From Streptomyces halstedii (lineage in GTDB: Bacteria; Actinomycetota; Actinomycetes; Streptomycetales; Streptomycetaceae), in NCBI GenBank assembly GCA_000720535.1, contig JOAZ01000005.1:62001-126000 (forward strand): a stretch of 64,000 nt of DNA, written 5' to 3'. The position numbers were made by a program, and so were the translations under genes. Positions 10,101 through 18,827 of the stretch are shown piece by piece. The notes beneath the pieces were generated by a model. That model made no database searches. It saw only the letters and a program-made list of their open reading frames with translations, and had not been told where the DNA came from. How positions within the stretch are numbered: position 1 is the first letter of the stretch; each line of letters opens with the position of its first letter.

Positions 10101-11539
10101 CCGACCGGACCACCCCCGACGGCAACCGGCCCCACGACCTCATCGGCATCGGGCTCGGCCCCTTCAACCTCTCCCTCGCCGCCCTCGCCCAGAACATCCC
10201 CGGCCGCCCCCTCACCACCGCCTTCTACGAACAACGCCCCGCCTTCCACTGGCACCCCGGCCTCCTCATCGACGGCGCCACCCTCCAAGTCCCCTTCCTC
10301 GCCGACCTCACCACCCTCGCCGACCCCACCAGCCCCTGGACCTTCCTCAACTACCTCCGCACCCACGACCGCATCTACCCCTTCTACTTCGCCGAGCAAT
10401 TCCACATCCACCGGGCCGAATACGACGCCTACTGCCGATGGGTCAGCGAACAACTCCCCACCACCCACTTCCACCACCGCGTCGACACCCTCCGCTGGAA
10501 CCCCGGCCACTCCCACTTCGACGTCGACTACACCCGCCTCACCCCCGACGGCGAGACCGAGACCACCGGCCGCACCCACACCCGCCACATCGCCCTCGGC
10601 GTCGGCACCGAACCCTTCGTCCCCGAACCCCTGCGCCCCCTCACCACGGCACCCGGCACCCCCGTCATCCACTCCGCCGACTACCTCCACCACCGCGACA
10701 CCCTCCTGCGCGCCGACCACATCACCGTCATCGGCTCCGGCCAGTCGGGTGCCGAGATCTTCCTCGACCTCCTGCGCGCCCGCCCCCACGGCGCCGAGAA
10801 GATCCACTGGCTCGCACGCACCCAGGCCTTCGCCCCCATGGAGTACTCGAAGCTCGGCCTCGAACACTTCACCCCCGACTACACCCACTACTTCCACGCA
10901 CTCCCCGAACACGTACGCGACGCCCTCGTCCCCCAGCAGTGGCAACTCCACAAGGGCATCGACACCGACACCATCACCGCCATCCACGACGAGCTCTACC
11001 GCCGCACCCTCCACGGCGGCTGGCCCGACGCCACCCTCACCCCCGGCGTCACCGTCCGCACCGCGACCCGCCCCCACGGCCCCGGCGGCCGCATCGAACT
11101 CCACCTCGAACACACCCAGCAGGACACCCGCACCCGCCTCACCACCGACGCCGTCGTCCTCGCCACCGGCTACCGCGAACGCCCCCTCGACACCCTCCTC
11201 ACCGGCATCGCCCCCCACCTCCGCCGCGACAGCCGAGGACGCCCCCGCATCGACACCGACTTCCGCCTCGACCTCGACCCCGCCATCACCGGCAACATCT
11301 ACGTCCAGAACGCCGAACGCCACACCCACGGAGTCGGCGCCCCCGACCTCGGCCTCGCCGCCTGGCGCAGCGCCACCATCCTCAACAACCTCACCGGCAC
11401 CCGCCCCTACCCCCTCCCGCAGCGCACCGCCTTCACCACCTTCGGCCTCACCCCCCACCCCACGCCGCGCATCCCCGGCCAGCAAGGCCGCACGTCCCAC
11501 ACCTCCGCACCCCGGCCGCACGGCACGAGCCACGTCTGA
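10097..11539 (+). CDS. Lysine/cadaverine N-hydroxylase (DesB/IucD-like)
   Basis: A 480-residue flavin N-hydroxylating monooxygenase. The FAD-binding motif GIGLGPFNLSLAALA starts near residue 17. NADPH is bound through VIGSGQSGAEIF near residue 213, and the C-terminal ATGYR motif is present. AFHWHPGLLIDGATLQVPFLADL, here spanning about 53-75, is characteristic of the DesB/IucD/SidA family. It hydroxylates the omega-amino group of lysine or of the cadaverine made by the upstream decarboxylase, the first committed step to hydroxamates. In desferrioxamine clusters desC and desD follow directly; here the next gene is a convergent 5'-nucleotidase, so the pathway is incomplete locally. Two hairpins follow. 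Confidence 0.85.
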   Translation: MTDRTTPDGNRPHDLIGIGLGPFNLSLAALAQNIPGRPLTTAFYEQRPAFHWHPGLLIDGATLQVPFLADLTTLADPTSPWTFLNYLRTHDRIYPFYFAEQFHIHRAEYDAYCRWVSEQLPTTHFHHRVDTLRWNPGHSHFDVDYTRLTPDGETETTGRTHTRHIALGVGTEPFVPEPLRPLTTAPGTPVIHSADYLHHRDTLLRADHITVIGSGQSGAEIFLDLLRARPHGAEKIHWLARTQAFAPMEYSKLGLEHFTPDYTHYFHALPEHVRDALVPQQWQLHKGIDTDTITAIHDELYRRTLHGGWPDATLTPGVTVRTATRPHGPGGRIELHLEHTQQDTRTRLTTDAVVLATGYRERPLDTLLTGIAPHLRRDSRGRPRIDTDFRLDLDPAITGNIYVQNAERHTHGVGAPDLGLAAWRSATILNNLTGTRPYPLPQRTAFTTFGLTPHPTPRIPGQQGRTSHTSAPRPHGTSHV

Positions 11540-11609
11540 AGCCCACGGCTGAGAACGACCACCGGGGCGCACGACCGAGGCGCCCGGCCCGGACACGCCC
11601 CGGCAGCAC

Positions 11610-11644
11610 GGTGGCGGCCGCCCCCGAAGGAGACGGCCGCCACC
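11610..11644 (+). terminator. Terminator after hydroxylase gene
   Basis: Perfect 10-bp stem GGTGGCGGCC / GGCCGCCACC with a 15-nt loop, 70 bp downstream of the hydroxylase stop. Confidence 0.6.
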
Positions 11645-11676
11645 ACCCACCCCGTCCCGTGCCCCGACACGACGAA

Positions 11677-11705
11677 ACGGCCCGCCGGAAGAACCGACGG
11701 GCCGT
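11677..11705. terminator. Second hairpin between convergent genes
   Basis: ACGGCCCG / CGGGCCGT, an 8-bp perfect stem with a 13-nt loop, 34 bp beyond the end of the leftward nucleotidase gene. It could end transcription from either side. Confidence 0.5.
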
Positions 11706-11738
11706 CACACACACCTCCCCGGAACCGCGGGGCCCGGC

Positions 11739-13550
11739 TCAGAACACCGGCACACCCTCCCGCGTCAGACGCCAGTCCACCGACGCGAACTCCGCCGGAT
11801 CCACCGAACCCTTCGCCCGCACCCACCCGATGATCGTGTTCCGGATCTCGTCCGAATCCGCCCACAACTGCTTCGCACCCGGGACATGCGGGAAATTGCC
11901 CCCACCGCTCGCCCGGTAGTTGTTCACCGCGAACACGAACTCCGCCGCCGGATCCAGCGGCGCCCCCTCGAACGACAGCCCCACGATCCGCGAACCCACC
12001 GGCTGCGCGATGTCGATGTCGTACGTCACACCCGACACCACGTCGTAGTTGTAATCCGGAATGTCCTCCGCGTTCGTCAGCTTCGACGTGTCCACCGGGG
12101 CCCCCGTGGCCGTGCGCACGTAATACCGCGCCGAATACTCCAGGTAGTCCTTCAGCTGGGCGCCCGTCAGCAGCCGCGCCTCCAGGGTGTTCTCGAACGG
12201 ATACAGCCCCGCCGCGTCCTTGATCGTCACCTCGCCGGCCGGAATCGACGCCGTACGCGAGAAGCACGCCGCCTGCGACAGCACCGGAAGACCCGCGTAC
12301 TCCCCGCCCGCCAGCGCCTCCCGCACCGTCTCCGCCTGCACCAGGTTGATCAGGTCGATGACCGGCTCGTCCTTCCACGGCGCCTCCGCCGTCGACATCG
12401 CCGCCACCGACGTACCGATCACCTGGTTCACGTACGCCACGACCTTCCGGTGCTCACCCGAGAGCAGCGACGTGATCGCCCTGTCCTCCTCGACCGTGTT
12501 CGAGTTCAGCACCTGGGCACCCACCTTCTCGACCACCCAGCGCCCCTTCTCCCACACCAGATCGAAGTCGAACAGCGTCAGCCGCTGCCCCCACTTCAGC
12601 GGCTCCGACAGAACGACCGGCTTCCCCGTCTTCTTGTTCGTCACCACGTACTCCGGGATCTCCGCGTGCGCGTGACCCACCAGAATCGCGTCGATCCCCG
12701 GAACCCGCTCCGCCACCAGACCCGCCGCGTTCTCGACGTACGGCAGCTGGTCCCCGTACGACGACGTCCCCGACGAACCCGAATGCGCCGAGACGATCAC
12801 CACGTCCGCACCCATCGAACGGAGCTTCGGCACCCACTTCGCCGCCTGCTCCTCCAGGCCCGGGAACACCATCTTCCCGCCCACGTTCGCCTTGTCCCAG
12901 ATCGCGATCCCCGGGTTCGTCAGCCCCAGGACCGCCACCCGCACATCACGCCCGTGCGGTGTACGCACCCGCTTGATCACATACGGGGCGAAGGCCGGCC
13001 GCAACGTCTTCGCGTCCAGGGCGTTCGCCCCCAGCAGCGGGAAGTCACACTGCTCCTCGAACTTCCGCAGCACCGGGATCCCGTAGTTGAACTCGTGGTT
13101 CCCGAGCGCCGCCGCGTCGTAACCGATCTTGTTCATCGCCCGCGCCATCGGATGCACCGGACCGCGCTTCGCCGTGATCGGATCGATCTTCGCGTAGTAG
13201 TACGAAAGCTGCGTGCCCTGGATCGTGTCACCCGCGTCGATCAGCAGCGTGTTGTGCCGCCCCCGCTGCTTGCGGACACGATTCACCAGCGTCGAGATCT
13301 TCGCCAGGCCCACATCGTTGTGCTGGGCGTCATCGAATTCGCCGTCCGTGAAATAGTCCCAGTTGAAGACGTTCCCGTGCAGGTCCGTCGTCCCCATCAC
13401 CGTGAACGAGTACCGCTTCGACGGACGGCCATGACCCGGCCCCTTCGCGCCGGCCGCCACCGCCGGACCCGCGGCCACCCCGCCCGCCAGCGCCGCGCCC
13501 GCACCTGCGGCGGCCGAACTGCCCAGAAAAGTCCTACGGTTCAGCGGCAT
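11739..13550 (-). CDS. TAT-exported bifunctional 5'-nucleotidase / metallophosphatase
   Basis: A 603-residue protein beginning with a twin-arginine signal (NRRTFLGSS at 4-12, then an Ala/Gly-rich hydrophobic stretch to about residue 34). The metallophosphoesterase domain (about 47-330) shows the metal ligands D56/H58 (TTDLHGN), D105/D108 (DAGDTIQG), N151/H152 (GNHEFNYG) and GHAHAE. The 5'-nucleotidase C-terminal substrate domain follows (about 365-570, with SFEGAPLDP and FAVNNYRASGGG). Known role: extracellular hydrolysis of nucleotides or cyclic nucleotides to scavenge nucleoside and phosphate. It is monocistronic and divergent from pyruvate kinase. Confidence 0.92.
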   Translation of the reverse strand: MPLNRRTFLGSSAAAGAGAALAGGVAAGPAVAAGAKGPGHGRPSKRYSFTVMGTTDLHGNVFNWDYFTDGEFDDAQHNDVGLAKISTLVNRVRKQRGRHNTLLIDAGDTIQGTQLSYYYAKIDPITAKRGPVHPMARAMNKIGYDAAALGNHEFNYGIPVLRKFEEQCDFPLLGANALDAKTLRPAFAPYVIKRVRTPHGRDVRVAVLGLTNPGIAIWDKANVGGKMVFPGLEEQAAKWVPKLRSMGADVVIVSAHSGSSGTSSYGDQLPYVENAAGLVAERVPGIDAILVGHAHAEIPEYVVTNKKTGKPVVLSEPLKWGQRLTLFDFDLVWEKGRWVVEKVGAQVLNSNTVEEDRAITSLLSGEHRKVVAYVNQVIGTSVAAMSTAEAPWKDEPVIDLINLVQAETVREALAGGEYAGLPVLSQAACFSRTASIPAGEVTIKDAAGLYPFENTLEARLLTGAQLKDYLEYSARYYVRTATGAPVDTSKLTNAEDIPDYNYDVVSGVTYDIDIAQPVGSRIVGLSFEGAPLDPAAEFVFAVNNYRASGGGNFPHVPGAKQLWADSDEIRNTIIGWVRAKGSVDPAEFASVDWRLTREGVPVF

Positions 13551-13753
13551 CCTTCACTCCTCATCCGATCGAACAACGCGCGTAGATTCTGGCTCAGCCA
13601 CCCGCGACCGCAACACCCCGCGCAGGTTGCGATCTGATGACCACCAGCCCCGCCCCGCCGCGCCGGCCGCTCATCGGAGCGCCCCGCCGCACACTTCAAC
13701 AGTTGTCAACAACCCGTCACCCAAAGGCCGTTGGCCTGTCATGCGGACCCACA

Positions 13754-13769
13754 TACCTACCCATAGGTA
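13754..13769. promoter_or_regulatory. Inverted repeat in pyruvate kinase promoter region
   Basis: TACCTA-CCCA-TAGGTA, a perfect 6-bp-arm dyad, ends 17 nt before the pyk ATG. It is followed by TACGCT (13775-13780), a plausible -10 hexamer that would give a very short or leaderless transcript. Operator function is inferred. Confidence 0.3.
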
Positions 13770-13786
13770 AGGTCTACGCTCGGACC

Positions 13787-15220
13787 ATGCGCCGAGCGAA
13801 AATCGTTTGTACCCTGGGCCCCGCGACCGACACATACGAGCAGATCAAGGCACTGGTCGAAGCGGGGATGGACATGGCCCGCCTCAATCTCAGCCACGGC
13901 AGCTACGCCGAACACGAAGAGCGCTACCGCCACGTACGCAAGGCATCCCAAGAGACCGGCCGCGGCGTGGGAATCCTCGCCGACCTCCAAGGCCCGAAGA
14001 TCCGCCTCGGCCGCTTCGCCGAAGGCCCCGTACTCCTTGAACGCGGCGACGACTTCACCATCACCGTCGAACCCGTGGAAGGCGACCGCCACCTCTGCTC
14101 CACCACCTACGACGGCCTCGCCGCCGACGTCACCGCGGGCGAACACATCCTCGTCGACGACGGACGCGTCACCCTCGAAGTCACCGGCGTGGACGGACCC
14201 CGCGTCCACACCACCGTCATCGAGGGCGGCATGGTCTCCGACCACAAGGGACTCAACCTCCCGGGCGTCGCCGTCTCCGTCCCCGCGCTCTCCGGCAAGG
14301 ACATCGACGACCTCCGCTGGGCCCTGCGCACCGGCGCCGACATGATCGCCCTGTCCTTCGTCCGCACCGGACGCGACATCCACGACGTCCACCGCGTCAT
14401 GGACGAGGAGCACCGCCGCCTCCCCGTCATCGCCAAGATCGAGAAGCCCCAGGCCGTCGACAACATCGCCGACATCGTCGCGGCCTTCGACGGCCTCATG
14501 GTCGCCCGCGGCGACCTCGGCGTCGAAATGCCCCTGGAACAGGTCCCGATCGTCCAGAAGCGCGCCGTCACACTGGCCAAGCGCAATGCCAAGCCGGTCA
14601 TCGTCGCCACCCAGATGCTCGACTCGATGATCGACAACTCCCGGCCCACCCGCGCCGAGGCCTCCGACGTCGCCAACGCGGTCATCGACGGCACGGACGC
14701 GGTGATGCTCTCCGGCGAGACCAGCGTCGGCAGGTACCCCGTCGAGACCGTCGCCACCATGGCCCGCATCGTCGAGGCCGCCGAGGAGGACATCCTCGCC
14801 AAGGGCCTCCCGCCCCTCACCGACCGCAACAAGCCCCGTACCCAGGGCGGCGCGGTCGCCCGCGCGGCGGCCGAGATGGGCGACTTCCTCGGCGCCAAGG
14901 CCCTGGTCGCCTTCACCCAGAGCGGCGACACGGTCAAGCGCCTCTCCCGCTACCGCTCCCCGATCCCGCTCCTCGCCTTCACCCCCGACGAGGCCACCCG
15001 CGCGCAGCTGAACCTCACCTGGGGCGTGGAGGCGTTCCTGGGACCGCACGTGGAATCGACGGACGCGATGGTGGCGCAGGTGGACGAGGAACTGCTGCGC
15101 ATCGGCCGGTGCCGCAAGGGCGACGTGGTCGTCATCACCGCGGGCTCGCCGCCCGGGGTCGCCGGCACGACGAACCTGGTGCGGGTGCACCACATCGGCG
15201 AGGACGACAGCCCGAAGTGA
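13787..15220 (+). CDS. pyk: Pyruvate kinase
   Basis: A 477-residue glycolytic enzyme converting phosphoenolpyruvate and ADP to pyruvate and ATP. Key elements: R32/N34/S36 in ARLNLSHG, D66 in ILADLQGPKIR, the catalytic Lys in IAKIEKPQAVDNI, the metal site VARGDLGVEMP, and MLSGETSVGRYPVE. The B domain lies at about 70-165 and the C-terminal allosteric domain at about 340-475. The start at ATG 13787 (MRRAKIVCTLGPATD) is the canonical N-terminus; the open frame upstream is non-coding. No clear Shine-Dalgarno is seen, which fits a near-leaderless transcript. It ends 6 bp before the end of the convergent LAGLIDADG gene. Confidence 0.96.
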   Translation: MRRAKIVCTLGPATDTYEQIKALVEAGMDMARLNLSHGSYAEHEERYRHVRKASQETGRGVGILADLQGPKIRLGRFAEGPVLLERGDDFTITVEPVEGDRHLCSTTYDGLAADVTAGEHILVDDGRVTLEVTGVDGPRVHTTVIEGGMVSDHKGLNLPGVAVSVPALSGKDIDDLRWALRTGADMIALSFVRTGRDIHDVHRVMDEEHRRLPVIAKIEKPQAVDNIADIVAAFDGLMVARGDLGVEMPLEQVPIVQKRAVTLAKRNAKPVIVATQMLDSMIDNSRPTRAEASDVANAVIDGTDAVMLSGETSVGRYPVETVATMARIVEAAEEDILAKGLPPLTDRNKPRTQGGAVARAAAEMGDFLGAKALVAFTQSGDTVKRLSRYRSPIPLLAFTPDEATRAQLNLTWGVEAFLGPHVESTDAMVAQVDEELLRIGRCRKGDVVVITAGSPPGVAGTTNLVRVHHIGEDDSPK

Positions 15221-15226
15221 CGGTCG

Positions 15227-16012
15227 TCAGTACTTCGGCCCGACGTGCGCGTCCATGAGGGCGACGGACGCCCGTCGGGCTACGGAGATGTTGTACTCCT
15301 TCCCGGCGCGGGTGCAGTGGGTCCACTCGACCCCTAGCCGGTCGAGGGTGTCGGTGAACAGCTTCCGGATGTCGTCGGACTTGTTGGTGAAGAAGTACCG
15401 GGGGTACTCGTAGCGCTTGGTCTCACCGCCGATGACGCGCGTGGTCCAGTTGGTGACCCGGCATCCGTCGGAGTGAATGAGTCCGCGGACGAGCGCCCAC
15501 GGGTGCGCGTTCACCATGCTTTGCTGCCAGACGGCGAGGGCGACGGAGCGTTCATGCTTTCTGCCGGAGCCGTGTTGGGGAAACAGGCACCACAGGTGTT
15601 TGGAATACATCTTCATCTCGCGGTATCCCTTCCTGCGCACCCGGCAGACGGAGTTCTCGGGAAAGACCGCGCGCATGGCGCGCTCGCACAGATCCATGAG
15701 CCCCGGCCGGGTGTCGGCGCAGGCGATCGACAGGCTGGGGGTGCGCATGGCCCTGTTCTGGATGATGTGTCCGTCGCCGAGGTACAGCCCGAGCAGATAC
15801 GCGTATGCCGCCTGGTCGAGCAGGCCGTCGCACCGTGGGCAGCGCGAATAGCGGGCCTCGGGAGGCTCGCCCCGCTCGGCGCGGTCCACGTGCTTCCAGT
15901 AGCTGACGGTGCCTGCGGGGATGCTGAGTTCGCGGGCCACGTCGGCATTTTTGACGCCGTTCCGCAGCAGGGTGACCGCTCTGTGCCTGATCTCGGGTGC
16001 GTGGGAATTCAT
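15227..16012 (-). CDS. HTH protein with two LAGLIDADG homing-endonuclease motifs
   Basis: A 261-residue protein. The N-terminus (about 1-45: RHRAVTLLRNGVKNADVARELSIPAGTVSYWK, residues 9-40) is a transposase/Hin-like helix-turn-helix. A CPRC pair near residue 60 could be half of a zinc site. The rest resembles a two-repeat LAGLIDADG endonuclease: YLLGLYLGDGHI near residue 72 and ALVRGLIHSDGC near 173, both with the Asp that binds the catalytic metal. Start at 16012 (MNSHAPEIRH); ATG 16033 is an in-frame alternative. It has more AT-rich, less biased codons than pyk, and lies just beyond the terminator of tRNA-Leu. It could be a free-standing homing endonuclease or a domesticated regulator. Confidence 0.75.
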   Translation of the reverse strand: MNSHAPEIRHRAVTLLRNGVKNADVARELSIPAGTVSYWKHVDRAERGEPPEARYSRCPRCDGLLDQAAYAYLLGLYLGDGHIIQNRAMRTPSLSIACADTRPGLMDLCERAMRAVFPENSVCRVRRKGYREMKMYSKHLWCLFPQHGSGRKHERSVALAVWQQSMVNAHPWALVRGLIHSDGCRVTNWTTRVIGGETKRYEYPRYFFTNKSDDIRKLFTDTLDRLGVEWTHCTRAGKEYNISVARRASVALMDAHVGPKY

Positions 16013-16053
16013 GCGCCTACGATGAATCGTCACGCATTGCCGTGGATGCAGAA

Positions 16054-16087
16054 AAGCGGATGTTCACGAGAATGTGAACATCCGCTT
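16054..16087 (-). terminator. Terminator of tRNA-Leu
   Basis: AAGCGGATGTTCAC / GTGAACATCCGCTT is a perfect 14-bp stem with a 6-nt loop. On the minus strand it begins 6 nt after the tRNA and is followed by a TTTTC tract, as in a classical intrinsic terminator. Confidence 0.85.
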
Positions 16088-16093
16088 CCGTCG

Positions 16094-16177
16094 TGCCGGG
16101 TATGGGATTCGAACCCACATGTCCTTTCGGACAGAGGTGTTTGAGACCTCCGCGTCAACCAGTTGCGCCAACCCGGC
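16094..16177 (-). tRNA. tRNA-Leu (anticodon CAA)
   Basis: 84 nt. The acceptor arms GCCGGGT/ACCCGGC pair fully with discriminator A. The anticodon arm is GAGGT-CTCAAAC-ACCTC, giving anticodon CAA, which reads UUG. The variable arm is long (GTCC-GAAA-GGAC), as required for a class II leucine tRNA. The T arm GTGGG-TTCGAAT-CCCAT is canonical. CCA is not encoded. UUG is a rare codon in this genome type. Confidence 0.95.
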
Positions 16178-16192
16178 TCACTAACCCTGAGA

Positions 16193-16198
16193 AGTGTA
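16193..16198 (-). promoter_or_regulatory. -10 element of tRNA-Leu
   Basis: TACACT on the minus strand lies 15 nt before the tRNA 5' end, which puts the start site about 9 nt upstream of the mature tRNA. No good -35 hexamer is visible 17 nt further upstream. Confidence 0.45.
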
Positions 16199-16271
16199 CC
16201 TGGTGACCGTCGGGTGCGGCAGGTAGGTAGGCTGCTTCGCGGCACTGCCTGTCCTGGAACAAGGAGCCCCC

Positions 16272-16925
16272 GTGACCACCCCCGAGTCGCCCCAGCCCGA
16301 AGACGCCGCCGACGACGCCCGGTCGCACGTCCCGCCGCTGACGACCCGCGTCGTCATCGCCGAGGACGAGGCGCTCATCCGCCTCGACCTCAAGGAGATG
16401 CTGGAGGAAGAGGGCTATTCGGTCGTCGGCGAGGCCGGGGACGGGCAGCGGGCCGTCGAGCTCGCCCGCGAGCACAAGCCGGACCTGGTCATCCTCGATG
16501 TGAAGATGCCGGTCCTGGACGGGATCTCCGCCGCCGAGAAGATCGCCGAGGAGTCCATCGCCCCCGTCCTGATGCTCACCGCGTTCTCGCAGCGCGACCT
16601 GGTGGAGCGGGCCCGGGACGCCGGGGCGATGGCGTACCTGGTGAAGCCGTTCAGCAAGAGCGACGTGGTGCCGGCGATCGAGATGGCCGTGTCCCGGTTC
16701 GCGGAGCTGCGGGCGCTGGAGAGCGAGGTCGCGGACCTGGCCCAGCGGCTGGAGACCCGGAAGCTGGTGGACCGGGCGAAGAGCATCCTGCAGACGGACT
16801 ACGGGCTCTCCGAGCCGGCCGCGTTCCGGTGGATCCAGAAGACGTCGATGGACCGCCGGATGTCGATGCAGCAGCTCGCCGAGGCGCTGATCGAGGACGC
16901 CGAGGAGAAGAAGGCCGCCGAGTAG
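16272..16925 (+). CDS. pdtaR: ANTAR-domain response regulator
   Basis: A 217-residue regulator: receiver domain (about 26-145), then a coiled segment and an ANTAR RNA-binding domain (about 150-205, LETRKLVDRAKSILQTDYGL). The receiver has E31/D32, phospho-acceptor D76 (ILDVKMP), T103 and K125 (LVKPF). Known for ANTAR proteins: when phosphorylated they bind paired-hexaloop RNA and antiterminate. In actinobacteria the partner kinase PdtaS is encoded elsewhere. The GTG start at 16272 has AAGGAG (16261-16266) 5 nt upstream. The gene sits between tRNA-Leu and the liv operon and ends at a very strong terminator. Confidence 0.92.
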   Translation: MTTPESPQPEDAADDARSHVPPLTTRVVIAEDEALIRLDLKEMLEEEGYSVVGEAGDGQRAVELAREHKPDLVILDVKMPVLDGISAAEKIAEESIAPVLMLTAFSQRDLVERARDAGAMAYLVKPFSKSDVVPAIEMAVSRFAELRALESEVADLAQRLETRKLVDRAKSILQTDYGLSEPAAFRWIQKTSMDRRMSMQQLAEALIEDAEEKKAAE

Positions 16926-16980
16926 CCCTTCCGTATACCCGTATACCCGTGTACCGGGCCCCCGCGGCCCGTACAGGCGT

Positions 16981-17029
16981 ACGGCGAAGGCCCGCACCCC
17001 GACGAACCGGGGGTGCGGGCCTTCGCCGT
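16981..17029. terminator. Strong bidirectional terminator between pdtaR and livF
   Basis: A perfect 20-bp stem, ACGGCGAAGGCCCGCACCCC (16981-17000) with its complement 17010-17029, and a 9-nt loop. It separates the convergent pdtaR and liv genes. Three near-tandem GTATACCC-like units lie just upstream (about 16933-16955). Confidence 0.85.
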
Positions 17030-17040
17030 GAAGCGGGGTG

Positions 17041-17753
<713 letters not shown>

Positions 17754-17757
<4 letters not shown>

Positions 17758-18827
17758 CGGTTGTCCTCCTCTTCTTCCTCTTCGGTGCGGGGGGTCCCGG
17801 TGCGGGGGGTGCCCGCCTCGGGGGGTGCCGGGTCGGCGGACGCCGGTTCGGCCGGTGCGGCTTGCGCCGGTGCCGGCTGTGCCGGTCCCGGTTCCGGTTC
17901 CGCGGGCTCCGCCGGTGCCGCTGGTTCCGGCTGTGCGGGCGCGGCCGGTCCCGCGGGTGTGCGGTCCGCCGGGGCGGCCGCCGCGGCGTCGGCCTCGGCC
18001 GCCTCGACCTCGGCGACCTCGTCCGCGCCTGGGGCGCCTTCGAAGGGGGTGCCGAGGTAGGCGGCGATGACGCGTTCGTCGCTCTGGACGACGGAGGCGG
18101 TGCCCTCGACGAGCTTCTCGCCCTGGACGAGGCAGGCGACGCGGTCGCAGAGGTTGAAGATGAAGCGCATGTCGTGCTCGATGACGAGTACGGCGATGCC
18201 CTGGTCCCGGATGGCGAAGATGAGCTCTTCGGTGACCCGGGTCTCCTGGGGGTTCATACCGGCGGTGGGCTCGTCCAGGAGGAGGAGTCCGGGGTCGCTG
18301 GCGAGGGCGCGGGCGATCTCCAGCTTGCGCTGGTCTCCGTAGGGGAGGTTGCGCGCGAGGTGTTCGGCCTTGTCGGCGAGGCCGATGAACTCCAGGAGTT
18401 CCATGGCGCGTTCGCGGCTGGCGTTCTCGGCCTTGTGGTAGCCGGGGAGGCGCAGGAGGGCCGACCAGAGACCTTCCTTGGTCCTGGTGTGGCGTCCGAC
18501 GAGGACGTTCTCCAGGACGGTCATGTTGGCGAAGAGGCGGATGTTCTGGAAGGTGCGGGCGATGCCCGCCTGGGTGACGAGGTGCGGTTTGGGCGGCAGG
18601 ACGGTGCCCTTGTAGCGGACCGTGCCCTCGGTGGGGACGTAGAGGCCGGTGAGGCAGTTGAAGAAGGTGGTCTTCCCGGCGCCGTTGGGCCCGATGAGGC
18701 CGACGATCTCGCCCGCGTCGACGGTGAGGTCCACGCTCCGTACGGCGGTGAGGCCGCCGAAGCGCATGGTGACGCCGCTCGCGTCGAGGACGGTGGTGGG
18801 TGCGGCTGTCGCGGTCATGGTGGTCAC
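17754..18827 (-). CDS. livG: Branched-chain amino-acid ABC transporter, ATPase LivG with acidic tail
   Basis: The ABC core (about 10-270) has Walker A GPNGAGKTT, the LivG motif GIARTFQNIRLF, the signature region PYGDQRKLEIARAL and Walker B LLLLDEPTAGMNP. After the usual end (YLGTPFEG) there is an extra tail of about 80 residues rich in Ala, Pro and Glu that ends in six consecutive Glu, Asp-Asn-Arg. LivG proteins are normally about 255-290 residues; this one is about 357. The GTG start at 18827 overlaps the livM stop (GTGA). ATG 18818 is the alternative start, giving 354 residues. Confidence 0.9.

Noticed and set aside
16013-16033. Upstream ATG (16033) as the start of the LAGLIDADG gene
   Set aside because: It adds seven Arg-rich residues without a ribosome site; ATG 16012 fits the HTH boundary better, though the choice is not certain.
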